Shown piece after piece: positions 9,719-19,100 of a stretch of DNA of 64,000 nucleotides. The notes below the pieces were generated by a model. It had not been told where the DNA came from. It saw only the letters and a program-made list of their open reading frames with translations, and did not search any database. A program made the translations under genes and the position numbers. How positions within the stretch are numbered: the stretch's first letter is position 1; each line of letters opens with the position of its first letter. Origin of the DNA: Microbispora sp. NBC_01189 (GTDB lineage Bacteria; Actinomycetota; Actinomycetes; Streptosporangiales; Streptosporangiaceae). Location of the stretch: the NCBI RefSeq assembly GCF_036010665.1, contig NZ_CP108581.1, positions 5,823,501-5,887,500 of the forward strand. Reading direction: 5' to 3'.

Positions 9719-10504
9719 TCATGAGCGGGCGGGCCTGTGGGCCCGTCCGGCCCTGGTCAGACCGGCCTCCTCGACCTCCAGCAGGCTCGCCTCGTGCCGC
9801 TCCGCCTCGTACGCCGTCCGCCCGCCGCGCAGGCCGAACAGGCGTTTGCTCAGGGCGATGTACAGGACGGCCGCGATGTTGACCAGCAGGAGCACGATCC
9901 GGAACGGACTGACCTTCTCGGCGATCTCGTAGCTCTCCACCGGGATGAACGCCGAGGTCACGACCACCGAGAAGTACTCTCCCCAGCGCCTCAGCAGCCA
10001 CAGGCCCGCGCCCTCGACGAGCATCAGCGCCGCGAGGGCGAGCAGGGCGAGGACGATCCCGGCCAGGGTGCTCGTGCGCGCGGCCAGCACGGTCCGCAGG
10101 GTGTGCACCACGCCTGACTGGTCGAGGTTCCACCCGAGCCGGTGGGCCAGCGGTTCGACCAGCGGGAGGTTCTCGTCGAACGCCCGCCGCACCGCGTCGT
10201 GATGCGCGCGGAACCGCCAGACGCCGTACGCGCCGCCCAGCACGAGCACCGCCTTGGCCCAGCGGAAGACGGCGATCGTCCGCAGCACGGCGGCGTCCCG
10301 CAGCGCCCGGCCGCGCAGCACGACCGGCGCGTCCCCGGCCGGTCCCGCGCCGCGCGGCGGGCCCAGGGTGAAGTCGCCGCAGCGCAGGCAGCGCCACGCC
10401 TCTCCGAGCGGGGTCTCGGCGCGTAGCCGGGCCCGCAGCGCGTCCTCGTCCGGCGCGTAGGTGACATGTCCGTGCCGTCCGCAGGCACGCAGGCTCCAGT
10501 CCAC
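9719..10504 (-). CDS. DUF2127-type membrane protein
   Basis: About 261 residues. The N-terminal ~80 residues are soluble with Cys residues (RACGRHGH, WRCLRCGDF) that could form a small metal-binding or redox knuckle. Then come four hydrophobic segments (around AVLVLGGAYGVW, LAGIVLALLALAALML, YFSVVVTSAFIPVESYEI, IVLLLVNIAAVLYIAL) in the arrangement of DUF2127 proteins, whose function is unknown. I place the start at GTG 10504 (MDWSLRACGRHG); the frame stays open another 53 codons upstream, but that stretch is Arg-rich antisense of the next gene. The 3' end is only 3 nt from polA. Confidence 0.7.
   Translation of the reverse strand: MDWSLRACGRHGHVTYAPDEDALRARLRAETPLGEAWRCLRCGDFTLGPPRGAGPAGDAPVVLRGRALRDAAVLRTIAVFRWAKAVLVLGGAYGVWRFRAHHDAVRRAFDENLPLVEPLAHRLGWNLDQSGVVHTLRTVLAARTSTLAGIVLALLALAALMLVEGAGLWLLRRWGEYFSVVVTSAFIPVESYEIAEKVSPFRIVLLLVNIAAVLYIALSKRLFGLRGGRTAYEAERHEASLLEVEEAGLTRAGRAHRPARS
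9727..9748. terminator. Hairpin between convergent polA and the DUF2127 gene
   Basis: A 9-bp GC-rich stem (one G-T pair) with a 4-nt loop, GGGCGGGCC/GGCCCGTCC-like, starts 11 nt after the polA stop. It lies inside the last codons of the minus-strand gene and could act on polA transcripts. Confidence 0.4.
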
Positions 10505-10545
10505 AGAAAAATTGCAACACAGATGAATAGGGACACGGCGGGCAG

Positions 10546-10551
10546 TAAGGT
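10546..10551 (+). promoter_or_regulatory. -10 box before the polysaccharide deacetylase gene
   Basis: TAAGGT lies 9 nt before the GTG start at 10561, in an AT-richer 56-bp divergent spacer without a ribosome binding site, again suggesting a leaderless start. Confidence 0.35.
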
Positions 10552-10560
10552 CAAATAACT

Positions 10561-11655
10561 GTGCGCAACCTTGCCCGGATGACCGCCGCCGCCACCATCC
10601 TCGCCGCCACCGTCGTCGTCGTCGTGGTCGGCCTCGTCGTGCTCGTACTGCTGACCCGGTCACAGGGAGGCGGCTTCCAGGGGGACGGCCGGTCGAAGGT
10701 CCAGCCCCAGCCGTCCGCCTCGTCGGCGCAGCCCAGCGCGCCCCCGGTGCGCGCCACCGCCGAGTCGGCGAAGAAGGTCAAGGCGAACGAGGCCGGGCTG
10801 ATTCCCGTGATCATGTATCACCGCATCCTGCCCAAGCGGATCGCCTCGATCGACCGGACCCCCGACCAGCTGCGCAAGGAGCTGGAGCGCCTGGCCAGGA
10901 GCGACTACGTGCCGATCACCGCGGCCGAACTGGTCGCCGGGAAGATCGACATTCCCGCCGGGACCCATCCCGTCGTCCTGACCTTCGACGACGGACATCC
11001 CAGTCACTTCGCGACGGACCGGAACGGCATGCCGAAGAACGACACGGCCGTCGGGGTCATCTACGAGGTCGCCGCGAAGTATCCGAACTTCCGGCCCACG
11101 GCGACCTTCTGGGTCAACCGTGACCCGTTCGGCCTGCGCGACCGGGCGCAGCAGAAGAAGGCCGTGAAGTGGCTGCTCGACCACGGCTTCGAGGTGGCCA
11201 ACCACACCTACTCCCATCCGGATCTCCACCGGCTGTCGAACAAGGGGGTGAGCGAGCAGATCGTCCGGCAGGAGCGGCTGCTGAAGAAGATGGGCGTGCC
11301 GTCCTCCACCACCTTCGCCCTGCCGTACGGCTCGCGCCCGAGGAAGCTGAGCCGGGCGCACGACGGGAAGTGGGACGGCACGGGGTACCACTTCGACGCC
11401 GTCTTCCTGGCCGGAGCGGAGCCCACGGTTTCGCCGTTCGCGAAAAGCTTCCCGCGTTACGCGATCCCGCGGATCCAGTCCAACGGAAAACACGGGGACT
11501 GCCGGCGGTGGTGCACGACCTACTGGCTGGAGTGGCTCAGCGAACACCCAAAGGAGCGTTACACCTCGGACGGCGATCCGGACCGGGTGTCCGTGCCGCG
11601 CAAACTCCGGGCAACGCTCTCGCCGGGCCGGGCCACGTCGGTGATCACGTACTAG
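10561..11655 (+). CDS. Membrane-anchored polysaccharide deacetylase (NodB homology, CE4)
   Basis: The 364-residue protein has one N-terminal membrane anchor rich in Val/Leu (about residues 10-33), a Gln/Ser/Pro linker, then a NodB-type domain. TFDDG at 141-145 provides the catalytic base and a metal Asp, and HTYSH at 215-219 the two metal histidines; FALPYGSRP resembles the third motif. Such enzymes remove N- or O-acetyl groups from peptidoglycan or extracellular polysaccharide. The C-terminal part (DCRRWCTTYWLEWL) has two cysteines that may form a disulfide outside the cell. It stands alone, divergent from the DUF2127 gene. Confidence 0.88.
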   Translation: MRNLARMTAAATILAATVVVVVVGLVVLVLLTRSQGGGFQGDGRSKVQPQPSASSAQPSAPPVRATAESAKKVKANEAGLIPVIMYHRILPKRIASIDRTPDQLRKELERLARSDYVPITAAELVAGKIDIPAGTHPVVLTFDDGHPSHFATDRNGMPKNDTAVGVIYEVAAKYPNFRPTATFWVNRDPFGLRDRAQQKKAVKWLLDHGFEVANHTYSHPDLHRLSNKGVSEQIVRQERLLKKMGVPSSTTFALPYGSRPRKLSRAHDGKWDGTGYHFDAVFLAGAEPTVSPFAKSFPRYAIPRIQSNGKHGDCRRWCTTYWLEWLSEHPKERYTSDGDPDRVSVPRKLRATLSPGRATSVITY

Positions 11656-11678
11656 GCGAACGCGCCGGTTGCCTCGGA

Positions 11679-11707
11679 TTGACCCGGCTCGCCATGTCTC
11701 ATATGCT
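11679..11707 (+). promoter_or_regulatory. rpsA promoter
   Basis: TTGACC (11679-11684), a 17-bp spacer, and TATGCT (11702-11707) form a near-consensus housekeeping promoter. It gives an untranslated leader of about 150 nt before the rpsA ATG, long enough for post-transcriptional control. Confidence 0.7.
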
Positions 11708-11863
11708 GATCGCTGCGCTGTGGGCTCGCGCGCGTCACGGACGGAGCGGGCTCGCGCTCGGTCATCTGGTCGCTACCAGGCACAAACGGCATCCCGGTGA
11801 ACGAAAACGGCCCGCCGCGCTTCTGTCACAACGACATCTGTCCGGTTCGGAGCAATTCCACAC

Positions 11864-13354
11864 ATGACGAGCAGCACTGAGGCCACCTCGAGCACCCCGC
11901 AGGTAGCGGTCAACGACATCGGTTCCGAGGAGGCCTTCCTCGCCGCGATCGACGAGACCATCAAGTACTTCAACGACGGCGACATCGTTGAAGGCACCGT
12001 CGTCAAGGTCGATCGAGACGAGGTCTTGCTCGACATTGGCTACAAGACCGAGGGCGTCATCCCGTCCCGCGAGCTTTCGATCAAGCACGACGTCGACCCT
12101 GCCGACGTCGTCGAGGTCGGAGAGCACGTCGAGGCCCTGGTCCTCCAGAAGGAGGACAAGGAAGGCCGCCTCATCCTGTCCAAGAAGCGCGCCCAGTACG
12201 AGCGCGCCTGGGGCACGATCGAGAAGATCAAGGACGAGGACGGCATCGTCACCGGCACGGTCATCGAGGTGGTCAAGGGCGGCCTGATCCTCGACATCGG
12301 CCTGCGGGGCTTCCTCCCCGCCTCCCTCGTGGAGATGCGCCGGGTCCGCGACCTGCAGCCGTACGTCGGGCGCGAGCTCGAGGCGAAGATCATAGAGCTC
12401 GACAAGAACCGCAACAACGTGGTCCTGTCGCGCCGCGCCTGGCTTGAGCAGACCCAGTCCGAGGTGCGCCAGACGTTCCTCAACACCCTCCAGAAGGGCC
12501 AGGTCCGCAAGGGCGTCGTGTCCTCGATCGTCAACTTCGGCGCGTTCGTCGACCTCGGCGGCGTCGACGGTCTGGTGCACGTGTCGGAGCTGTCCTGGAA
12601 GCACATCGACCACCCGTCCGAGGTCGTCGAGGTGGGCCAGGAGGTCACCGTCGAGGTTCTCGACGTCGACATGGAGCGCGAGCGGGTCTCGCTGTCGCTC
12701 AAGGCGACGCAGGAGGACCCCTGGCAGCAGTTCGCCCGCACGCACCAGATCGGCCAGGTCGTGCCCGGCCGGGTCACCAAGCTGGTGCCGTTCGGCGCGT
12801 TCGTCCGGGTCGAGGAGGGCATCGAGGGCCTGGTCCACATCTCCGAGCTGGCCGAGCGCCACGTGGAGATCCCGGAGCAGGTCGTGCAGGTCGGCGACGA
12901 GATCTTCGTGAAGATCATCGACATCGACCTGGACCGCCGCCGCATCTCGCTGTCCCTCAAGCAGGCCAACGAGGGCGTCGGCGCCGAGGTCGAGTTCGAC
13001 CCCACGCTGTACGGCATGGCGGCGACCTACGACGACCAGGGCAACTACATCTACCCCGAGGGCTTCGACGCCGAGACCGGCGAGTGGCTTGATGGCTTCG
13101 ACAAGCAGCGTGAGGAGTGGGAGCGGCAGTACGCCGAGGCCCAGTCCCGCTTCGATGCCCACCGCTCGCAGATCGAGAAGGCCCGCCAGGAGGAGGCGGC
13201 GGCCAGTGAGGCCGCTCCGTCGTCCTACAGCGGCGGCGGCGAGACCACCGCGCAGTCGTCCAGCGGCGGCAGCGGCAGCGGCGGCGGCGGCGCTCTCGCC
13301 TCCGACGAGGCCCTCGCGGCCCTGCGCGAGAAGCTGGCCGGCGGCCAGAGCTGA
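11864..13354 (+). CDS. rpsA: 30S ribosomal protein S1
   Basis: A 496-residue protein with four S1 RNA-binding domains, visible as repeated (G)xVVxGxVxx(V/I)...GAFVDLGG...GLVH(V/I)SELS patterns near residues 40-110, 125-190, 205-275 and 290-360. It binds mRNA on the small ribosomal subunit. The C-terminal ~130 residues are an acidic, Glu/Gln-rich segment ending in a Gly/Ser-rich low-complexity tail, typical of actinobacterial S1 and lacking the last two domains of the E. coli protein. It is followed by a strong hairpin, so it is transcribed alone. Confidence 0.97.
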   Translation: MTSSTEATSSTPQVAVNDIGSEEAFLAAIDETIKYFNDGDIVEGTVVKVDRDEVLLDIGYKTEGVIPSRELSIKHDVDPADVVEVGEHVEALVLQKEDKEGRLILSKKRAQYERAWGTIEKIKDEDGIVTGTVIEVVKGGLILDIGLRGFLPASLVEMRRVRDLQPYVGRELEAKIIELDKNRNNVVLSRRAWLEQTQSEVRQTFLNTLQKGQVRKGVVSSIVNFGAFVDLGGVDGLVHVSELSWKHIDHPSEVVEVGQEVTVEVLDVDMERERVSLSLKATQEDPWQQFARTHQIGQVVPGRVTKLVPFGAFVRVEEGIEGLVHISELAERHVEIPEQVVQVGDEIFVKIIDIDLDRRRISLSLKQANEGVGAEVEFDPTLYGMAATYDDQGNYIYPEGFDAETGEWLDGFDKQREEWERQYAEAQSRFDAHRSQIEKARQEEAAASEAAPSSYSGGGETTAQSSSGGSGSGGGGALASDEALAALREKLAGGQS

Positions 13355-13387
13355 CGCAGGGTCTGGTCGGACACCGCGACACCATAG

Positions 13388-13416
13388 GGAAGGCCCCGCT
13401 TCGGCGGGGCCTTTCC
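13388..13416 (+). terminator. rpsA terminator
   Basis: GGAAGGCCCCGC-TTCG-GCGGGGCCTTTCC forms a 12-bp stem with a stable TTCG tetraloop and one bulged T, 33 nt after the rpsA stop. Confidence 0.8.
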
Positions 13417-13460
13417 GCTGTCCGCGACCGGCGCGCCGGTCGCGCCGGGCCGATCGCCGA

Positions 13461-13466
13461 TAGGGT
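13461..13466 (+). promoter_or_regulatory. -10 box of the acetyltransferase gene
   Basis: TAGGGT ends 6 nt before the GTG start at 13473; no ribosome site intervenes, so the mRNA may be leaderless. Confidence 0.4.
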
Positions 13467-13472
13467 GGCGGT

Positions 13473-13940
13473 GTGGTGGAGATCACGAGGGCCGTGCCCG
13501 GGGACGCCGGGGAGATCCTCACCCTGCAGCGGGCCGCGTACGTGATCGAGGCGCAGCTTTACGGCGACCCGTTCATCGCGCCGCTCGTGGAGTCGCTCGA
13601 CCAGGTGCGTACGGTGATCGAGACGGCGCTCGTGCTCAAGGCGACGGACGGCGGGCGGGTGGTCGGCGCGGTCCGGGGCCGGCTGTCCGGCACGACGTGC
13701 CTGGTGGGCCGTCTCGTCGTCGCACCCGACCGGCAGGGGCAGGGGATCGGCACCGCGTTGCTGGCCGCGATCCACGAGGCCGTGCCCGAGGCGGCGGCCT
13801 TCGACCTGTTCACGGGGCATCTGTCGGAGGGGAACCTGCGGCTCTACCGGCGTCTCGGCTACCGCGAGACCCAGCGGGAACGGGTGCAGGACCACCTGAT
13901 GCTGGTCCACCTGCGCCGGGAGCCCCAGCCTGCCCGATAG
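13473..13940 (+). CDS. GNAT family N-acetyltransferase
   Basis: A 155-residue single GNAT domain. The acetyl-CoA pyrophosphate loop is [17 protein letters not shown] (about residues 84-100), followed by the conserved [20 protein letters not shown] of motif B. It probably acetylates an amine of a small molecule or protein N-terminus; the acceptor is not predictable. It starts with GTG GTG after a -10 box and ends 10 nt before coaE, which has its own -10 box inside the interval. Confidence 0.85.
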   Translation: MVEITRAVPGDAGEILTLQRAAYVIEAQLYGDPFIAPLVESLDQVRTVIETALVLKATDGGRVVGAVRGRLSGTTCLVGRLVVAPDRQGQGIGTALLAAIHEAVPEAAAFDLFTGHLSEGNLRLYRRLGYRETQRERVQDHLMLVHLRREPQPAR

Positions 13941-13943
13941 GCT
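13938..13943 (+). promoter_or_regulatory. -10 box of coaE
   Basis: TAGGCT overlaps the stop of the preceding gene and ends 7 nt before the coaE GTG, another probable leaderless start. Confidence 0.4.
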
Positions 13944-13950
13944 GCGGGAC

Positions 13951-14556
13951 GTGCTGAAGGTCGGGCTCACGGGCGGCATAGGTTCGGGCAAGAGCGAGGT
14001 GTCGCGCCGGCTCGCCGCCCGCGGCGCCGTCGTCGTCGACGCGGACAAGATCGCCAGAGAGGTCGTGGAACCCGGCACCCCCGGGCTCGCGCAGATCGTC
14101 GCGGCGTTCGGCGAGGGCGTGCTCCGCCCCGACGGAGCCCTCGACCGGGAACGGCTCGGCTCGATCGTCTTCGCCGACACCGAGAAGTTGCGGGTCCTCA
14201 ACGGGATCGTCCACCCCAAGGTGGGCGAGCGCAGTGAGCAACTGCAGCGGGAGGCCCCGGACGACGCGGTCGTCGTCTACGACGTGCCACTGCTGGCCGA
14301 GAACAACCTGGCCCCCCTGTACGACGTGGTGATCGTCGTGGACACGCCGGACGACGTCCGGCTGGAGCGGCTGCTGCGGTCGCGCGGCATGCCGGAGGCG
14401 GACGCCCGCGCCCGGATCGCGGCCCAGGCCTCCCGCGAGGACCGCCTCAGGATCGCCGACATCGTGATCGCCAACGAGGGCTCCCTGGACCAGCTGGAGG
14501 CCCAGGTCGACAAGGTCTGGCAGGACCTGAGCACCCGCGCCTCCTCCCAGCGCTGA
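13951..14556 (+). CDS. coaE: Dephospho-CoA kinase
   Basis: The last enzyme of coenzyme A synthesis: ATP-dependent phosphorylation of the ribose 3'-hydroxyl of dephospho-CoA. The 201-residue protein has the P-loop [17 protein letters not shown] at the N-terminus, [13 protein letters not shown] (CoA-binding), HPKV, and [10 protein letters not shown]. Unlike mycobacterial CoaE it lacks the long C-terminal UPF0157 extension. The position downstream of rpsA and near uvrB is the common actinobacterial arrangement. Confidence 0.95.
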   Translation: MLKVGLTGGIGSGKSEVSRRLAARGAVVVDADKIAREVVEPGTPGLAQIVAAFGEGVLRPDGALDRERLGSIVFADTEKLRVLNGIVHPKVGERSEQLQREAPDDAVVVYDVPLLAENNLAPLYDVVIVVDTPDDVRLERLLRSRGMPEADARARIAAQASREDRLRIADIVIANEGSLDQLEAQVDKVWQDLSTRASSQR

Positions 14557-14599
14557 CGCCCGGCGAAGCCGGAGCCCGGACGAAGCGCGCCCGGCCTAC

Positions 14600-14618
14600 T
14601 TACGAATCTACATCGTAA
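14600..14618. promoter_or_regulatory. Inverted repeat upstream of the hydrolase-TetR operon
   Basis: TTACGA-ATCTACA-TCGTAA is a perfect 6-bp inverted repeat with a 7-bp spacer, of the kind bound by TetR-family dimers. It lies about 45 bp upstream of the -35 of the promoter described at 14662-14690. Confidence 0.5.
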
Positions 14619-14661
14619 AGGCGTCCGCGTGATGCTCCTGCCACCCGCATGGGCCCGCGCC

Positions 14662-14690
14662 TTGACGGATCTGGCTAATGCTATTAGCTT
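14662..14690 (+). promoter_or_regulatory. Promoter with embedded palindromic operator for the hydrolase-TetR operon
   Basis: TTGACG (14662-14667), 17 bp, then TAGCTT (14685-14690) make a good -35/-10 pair. The palindrome GCTAAT-GCT-ATTAGC (14674-14688) fills the spacer and overlaps the -10, so a bound dimer would block RNA polymerase. The TetR encoded by the second gene of the operon is the obvious candidate (autoregulation). Confidence 0.6.
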
Positions 14691-14721
14691 TAAGGCTATG
14701 AACATGAGCCTGGAGGACGGC

Positions 14722-15573
14722 GTGACCGAGAGTGGCGTGACACAGTTCCTGAAGATCGGCGACGGTGAGATCGCGTACGACGTGATCGGGGAGGGCCCGC
14801 TGGTCGTGATGGTCCCCGGCATGGGGGACAGCAGGCGCGCCTACCGCTTCCTCGCGCCCGCGCTGGCCGCCGCCGGCTACCGCGTGGCGGCCATGGACCT
14901 GCGCGGGCACGGCGAGTCGAGCCTCGGCTGGGACTCCTACACGCGCACCGACACCGCGAACGACATCGTCGCCCTGATCGAGCACCTGGGCGGTCCCGCC
15001 GTGGTCGTGGGGCACTCGTTCGCCGGAGGGGCGGCCACCATCGCGGCGGCGCGGCGGCCCGAGCTGGTCGGCGCGCTCGTGGAGATCGCCCCGTTCACCC
15101 GGCCGCAGCAGCCCGACCTGGGCGGGTTGCTGCGCAACGGCCACTACCGCAGGGGCATGACGCTGCTGATGGGGGTGGCGATCCTCCGCAGCACCGGCCT
15201 GTGGAAGAGCTACCTCGGCCACGCCTACCCCGGCGTGAAGCCCGCCGACTGGGCGGGATACCTGACCGCTCTCGACGGCGACCTGAGCAGGCCGGGCCGC
15301 ATGGCCGTGGTCGGCGCGATGGGGGCGTCCGCCCCGAAGGACGCCGGCGCGCACCTCGGCCGCGTCCGCTGCGCCGCCCTGGTCGTCATGGGAACCCGTG
15401 ACCCCGACTGGGCCGACCCCCGAGCCGAGGCGGACGGCGTGGTCGCCGGCCTGCCGGCCGGGCTCGGGAAGGTGGCGATGATCGACGGCGCCGGGCACTA
15501 CCCGCACGCGCAGCACCCCGGCGAGGTCGCCGCCGCCGTGCTGGCGTTCCTCAAGGAGGAGGCTCGTGCCTAG
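14722..15573 (+). CDS. Alpha/beta hydrolase
   Basis: An alpha/beta-hydrolase fold enzyme of about 283 residues. The oxyanion region is VVMVPGMGDSRRAY, the nucleophile elbow VVGHSFAGG (Ser), and the catalytic His lies in IDGAGHYPHAQ; the acid is probably the Asp in MGTRDPDWADP. I favour GTG 14722 (VTESGVTQFLKIG), which has GGAGGA 7 nt upstream and follows the mapped promoter. In-frame ATG codons at 14698, 14704 and 14629 lack such support. The gene overlaps the downstream TetR gene by 8 bp, so the hydrolase is probably the TetR's target and may act on its ligand. Confidence 0.88.
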   Translation: MTESGVTQFLKIGDGEIAYDVIGEGPLVVMVPGMGDSRRAYRFLAPALAAAGYRVAAMDLRGHGESSLGWDSYTRTDTANDIVALIEHLGGPAVVVGHSFAGGAATIAAARRPELVGALVEIAPFTRPQQPDLGGLLRNGHYRRGMTLLMGVAILRSTGLWKSYLGHAYPGVKPADWAGYLTALDGDLSRPGRMAVVGAMGASAPKDAGAHLGRVRCAALVVMGTRDPDWADPRAEADGVVAGLPAGLGKVAMIDGAGHYPHAQHPGEVAAAVLAFLKEEARA

Positions 15574-16153
15574 AGCGTCTCTGTCTCCGGACGCCGTCGT
15601 CGGCATCGCGCTGCGGATCGTGGACGAGGAGGGCCCGGACGCGCTCACCCTGTCCGCGGTCGCCGGGCGGGCGGGGGTCGCCACCCCCTCGCTCTACAAG
15701 CACGTACGCGGCCTGGCCGAGGTGCGTGGCCAGATCTGCGGGCGGGTGCTGGCGGAGCTGACCGAGATCGCGGCGGAGGCGGTGCTCGGCCGGTCGGGCG
15801 ACGACGCGCTGCGCGCCCTGATGGACGGCTGGCGGTCGTACGCCGCCCGGCACCCGCACCGCTATGCGGTCCTGATCCAGGCGCCGCTGCCGGAGACGGC
15901 CGAGGCGGGGGAACGGCTCGTCGGCGTGATGCTCGCGGCGCTGCGGGCGTACGGGCTGGAGGGGTCGGCGGCGATCCACGCGGTCCGCTGCCTGCGCGCC
16001 GTGACGCACGGTTTCGCCGTCCTTGAGGCGGAGGGCGCGTTCCGTCTCGCCGAGGATCTGGACGAGAGCTACGCCCTGCTGGCCCACATGGTCGTCTCCG
16101 GGCTCCGCACCGCCCGCGAAACGAGCGCCGCCAAGATCACGCCCGGGCGCTGA
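15566..16153 (+). CDS. TetR/AcrR family regulator
   Basis: The 195-residue protein has an N-terminal TetR helix-turn-helix (LTLSAVAGRAGVATPSLYKHVRGL, residues about 29-52) and a C-terminal helical ligand-binding domain resembling the WHG/TetR_C type (residues about 85-180). Start GTG has GGAGGAGG just upstream inside the hydrolase gene. Cotranscription with the hydrolase and palindromes in the operon promoter indicate a repressor controlling its own operon. Confidence 0.88.
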   Translation: MPRASLSPDAVVGIALRIVDEEGPDALTLSAVAGRAGVATPSLYKHVRGLAEVRGQICGRVLAELTEIAAEAVLGRSGDDALRALMDGWRSYAARHPHRYAVLIQAPLPETAEAGERLVGVMLAALRAYGLEGSAAIHAVRCLRAVTHGFAVLEAEGAFRLAEDLDESYALLAHMVVSGLRTARETSAAKITPGR

Positions 16154-16178
16154 GCTCGGGCGCCGGACCCGCGACGTG

Positions 16179-19100
16179 TCAGAAGGGCTCGTCCAGGGCC
16201 AGCCGCCGGACCTCCGGCAGGTATTCGTCCAGCTCACCCGGCTCGAACCGGCACATGCCGAGCACGAACCAGAACTGGCCCGTCACGTCGCCCTCCAGCT
16301 TGTACAGCCCGCTGGGGGAGAAGGCGGCCCAGCCCTCCGGCAGGCCGAGCAGGGTCGCGCGGCGGGTGCGCCCCGGGACGTCCCACAGGATCACCACGCC
16401 GTCGTCCCCGCCGCTGGCGAGCAGGTCGCCCGAGGGATGGAACGCGACGGACCAGATCCGGCGGCCGTGGCCCGCGAGGGTGCCGACGCGGGCGCCGGTC
16501 GACGGGTCCCACAGGTGGACGGCGAGGTCGTCGCCGGCCGTGGCGAGCAGGTCGCCGGACGGGCTGAAGGCGGCCGTCCACAGCCGGCCCCCGCCGTCGA
16601 GCACGTGCGCGCACTCGCCGGAGGCGATGTCCCACAGGCGGGCGGTGCCGTCGTTGCTCGCGCTGGCCAGCAGGCCGCCCGACGGCGAGAAGGCCACCGC
16701 GTACACCCGGTCGCGGTGACCGTCCAGCGTCGCCGTGCACCGGCCCGTCCGCAGGTCCCACAGCCGCACCTGGCGGTCGTCGCAGCCGGTGGCGGCGAAC
16801 CGCCCGCCGGGGTCGAAGGCGATCGACCTGACCCGTCCCCGGTGGCCGGAGAGGTTCGCGACCTGCCGCCCGCTGGGGCGGTACCACAGCCGCACGCTGT
16901 CGTCGTCGTTGGCGGTGGCCAGCAGTTCCCCGTCGGGGCTGAACGCCTCGGCCCACACGTGATCGGTCTCCACGTTGAGCTCGCGCTCGTACACCCCCGC
17001 CACCGGGTTCCACAGGTAGACCCCGCCGTCGTTGCTCGCGGTCGCGAGCAGCGGCCCGGCCGGGCTGAAGACGGCCGACACCAGGCGGTCGGCCGTCCCG
17101 GTGAGCGAGCGCAGCCGCCGTCCCGTCGCCGGGTCCCACAGGCGTACGTAACCGTCGTTGCCGCAGGCGGCGAGCATGCCGCCGTCGGCGGAGAAGCGGA
17201 CCGAGGTGATGCGGCGGCCGTGCCCGCGCAGCGTTTGCGCGCACTGTCCGGTGTCCGGGTCCCACAGGCGGGCGGTGCCGTCGTTGCTGCTCGTCGCGAG
17301 CTGCCGGCCGTCCGGGCGGAAGGCGAACGGCCACACCGATCCCCGGTGCCCGGTCAGCTCGGCGCGCGTCCGGGCGGTCACGGGGTCCCAGAGCCGCAGG
17401 ACGCCGTCGCTGTCGCCGGTGGCCAGCAGCTCCCCGGTGGGGTCGAACAGCACCTGGTAGACCGCGCCGCGGTGCCCCGGCAGGCTGCCGGCCGCCGCGC
17501 CCGTGACCGGGTCCCACAGCCGTACGGCTCCCTCGGTGTCGCCGGAGGCGAGCAGCCGGCCCTCCGGGTGGAAGGCGAGGGAGTAGATCCGCCCGGGGTG
17601 CCCGGTCAGCTCGTGCAGCGCGGCGCTGGTGCGGGGGTCCCAGATGCGCAGCACCCCCTGCCCGTCGCCGGCGGCCAGGAGGGTGCCGTCGGGGCTGAGC
17701 ACCAGCCGGTAGACCGGTCCGCTGTGGCCGCGCAGATGATGGCGCACCTGCCCGGTGGCGACGTCCCACACGCGGATCACCCCCGCGCGGTCGCCGGTCA
17801 CCAGCAGCCCCGGCAGGAACACGGCGGTGTAGATGGGGGCGCTGTGGCCCGGTAACTCCCGTACGAGCTCCCCGGACGCCCAGACCCGCATGACCCCGTC
17901 GGCGCCGCCGGCCGCGATCAGGTCGCCGGAGGTCACCACCGGCCAGACCCCCTCGGGATGGCCGCGCAGGACGTGGGACGGCGCTCCGGTGTGCGGGTCC
18001 CACACCCGCACGGTCCCGTCGCTCGCGCCGGTCACCAGACCGGCCTCGCCGTAGACGACCTTGTAGACGCGGCCGCGGTGGCCGTGCAGCGTGCGCAGCG
18101 CCGATCCGGTGACGGCGTCGCAGACCAGTACGCCGCCGTCCTCCCCGCCGAGCGCGAGCACGCCGCCGCCGGGGTGGTAGGCGACCGGCTCGGGCAGGCG
18201 GCTGCTCTCGAAGTGATAGCCGTACGGCACGCCCACGACGGCGGGGGCCGGCTCGGCGCCGACCGGGTCGCCCGCTCTCCCGGGGCCGCCGGGCCCGGTC
18301 GGTACGGCGGGTGCGACGGCCGCGCCGCGCAGTTCCGGCGCCGCGAAGGGGACACCCGTGCAGCCGACGATCGCGGCCCGGTCCCAGCGGCCGCCCTCGA
18401 CGGCGACGTCCCGCAGGTCGGCGCGGGCGAGCCGGGCCCGGGTGAGGTCGGCGCCGCGCAGGTCGGCGCCCACCAGCACGGCCTCGTCCAGGCGGGCGCC
18501 GGCCAGCCGGGCGTTCCTGAGCACGGCGTGGGAGAGGTCGGCCCCGACAAGCCGGGTGTCGGTCAGGTCGGCGCCGGTGAGATCGACGCCCTGCAGTTCG
18601 CGGTACGACAGGTCCTCGCCGCTGAGCCGCGCACCGCGCAGGTCGGTGCGCGCCGAGGTGCGCAGCCGGGTCGTCACCTTGATGGCGTTGGCCCGCGCGA
18701 CGTCGCCGGAGGCGGGGGAGGCGAGCGTCCTGGCCGCCCACGCCTGCAGCCGCGACGCCTCGGCGAGGTCGCACAGGAAATCGACGGTCAGCGTGGACAG
18801 CGGCCGCAGGCCCAGCCGGTCGGCGGGTCCGCCGGCGGGCCCGCCGAGCGACTCGGCCAGATGCCGGGCGACCAGCCACTCGGCGACCGAGGTGTGGATG
18901 AACCCGAACAACCCCTCGTCGGTGCGCACGAGCAGACTGCCGGCTCCGACCGCGTGCACGGCCTGCTCGGGCGTCAGCCGCGCGGCTCCCGCCGCCCCGC
19001 CCGGTCCGTACGGCGCGGGGGCCCGCGGGTCGGCGGCGAGGCCGGTGAGCGTGTCTGCGGCCTCGGCCAGCTCGGCCGGCCGCAGGTAGGTCTCGCCGGA

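Noticed and set aside
10505-10663. 53-codon N-terminal extension of the DUF2127 protein
   Set aside because: The stretch is Arg-rich and antisense to the signal anchor of the deacetylase gene; GTG 10504 gives a normal-looking start.
16300-18200. Tandem DNA repeats
   Set aside because: The periodicity of about 123-126 bp is the WD40 repeat of the encoded protein, not a noncoding array.
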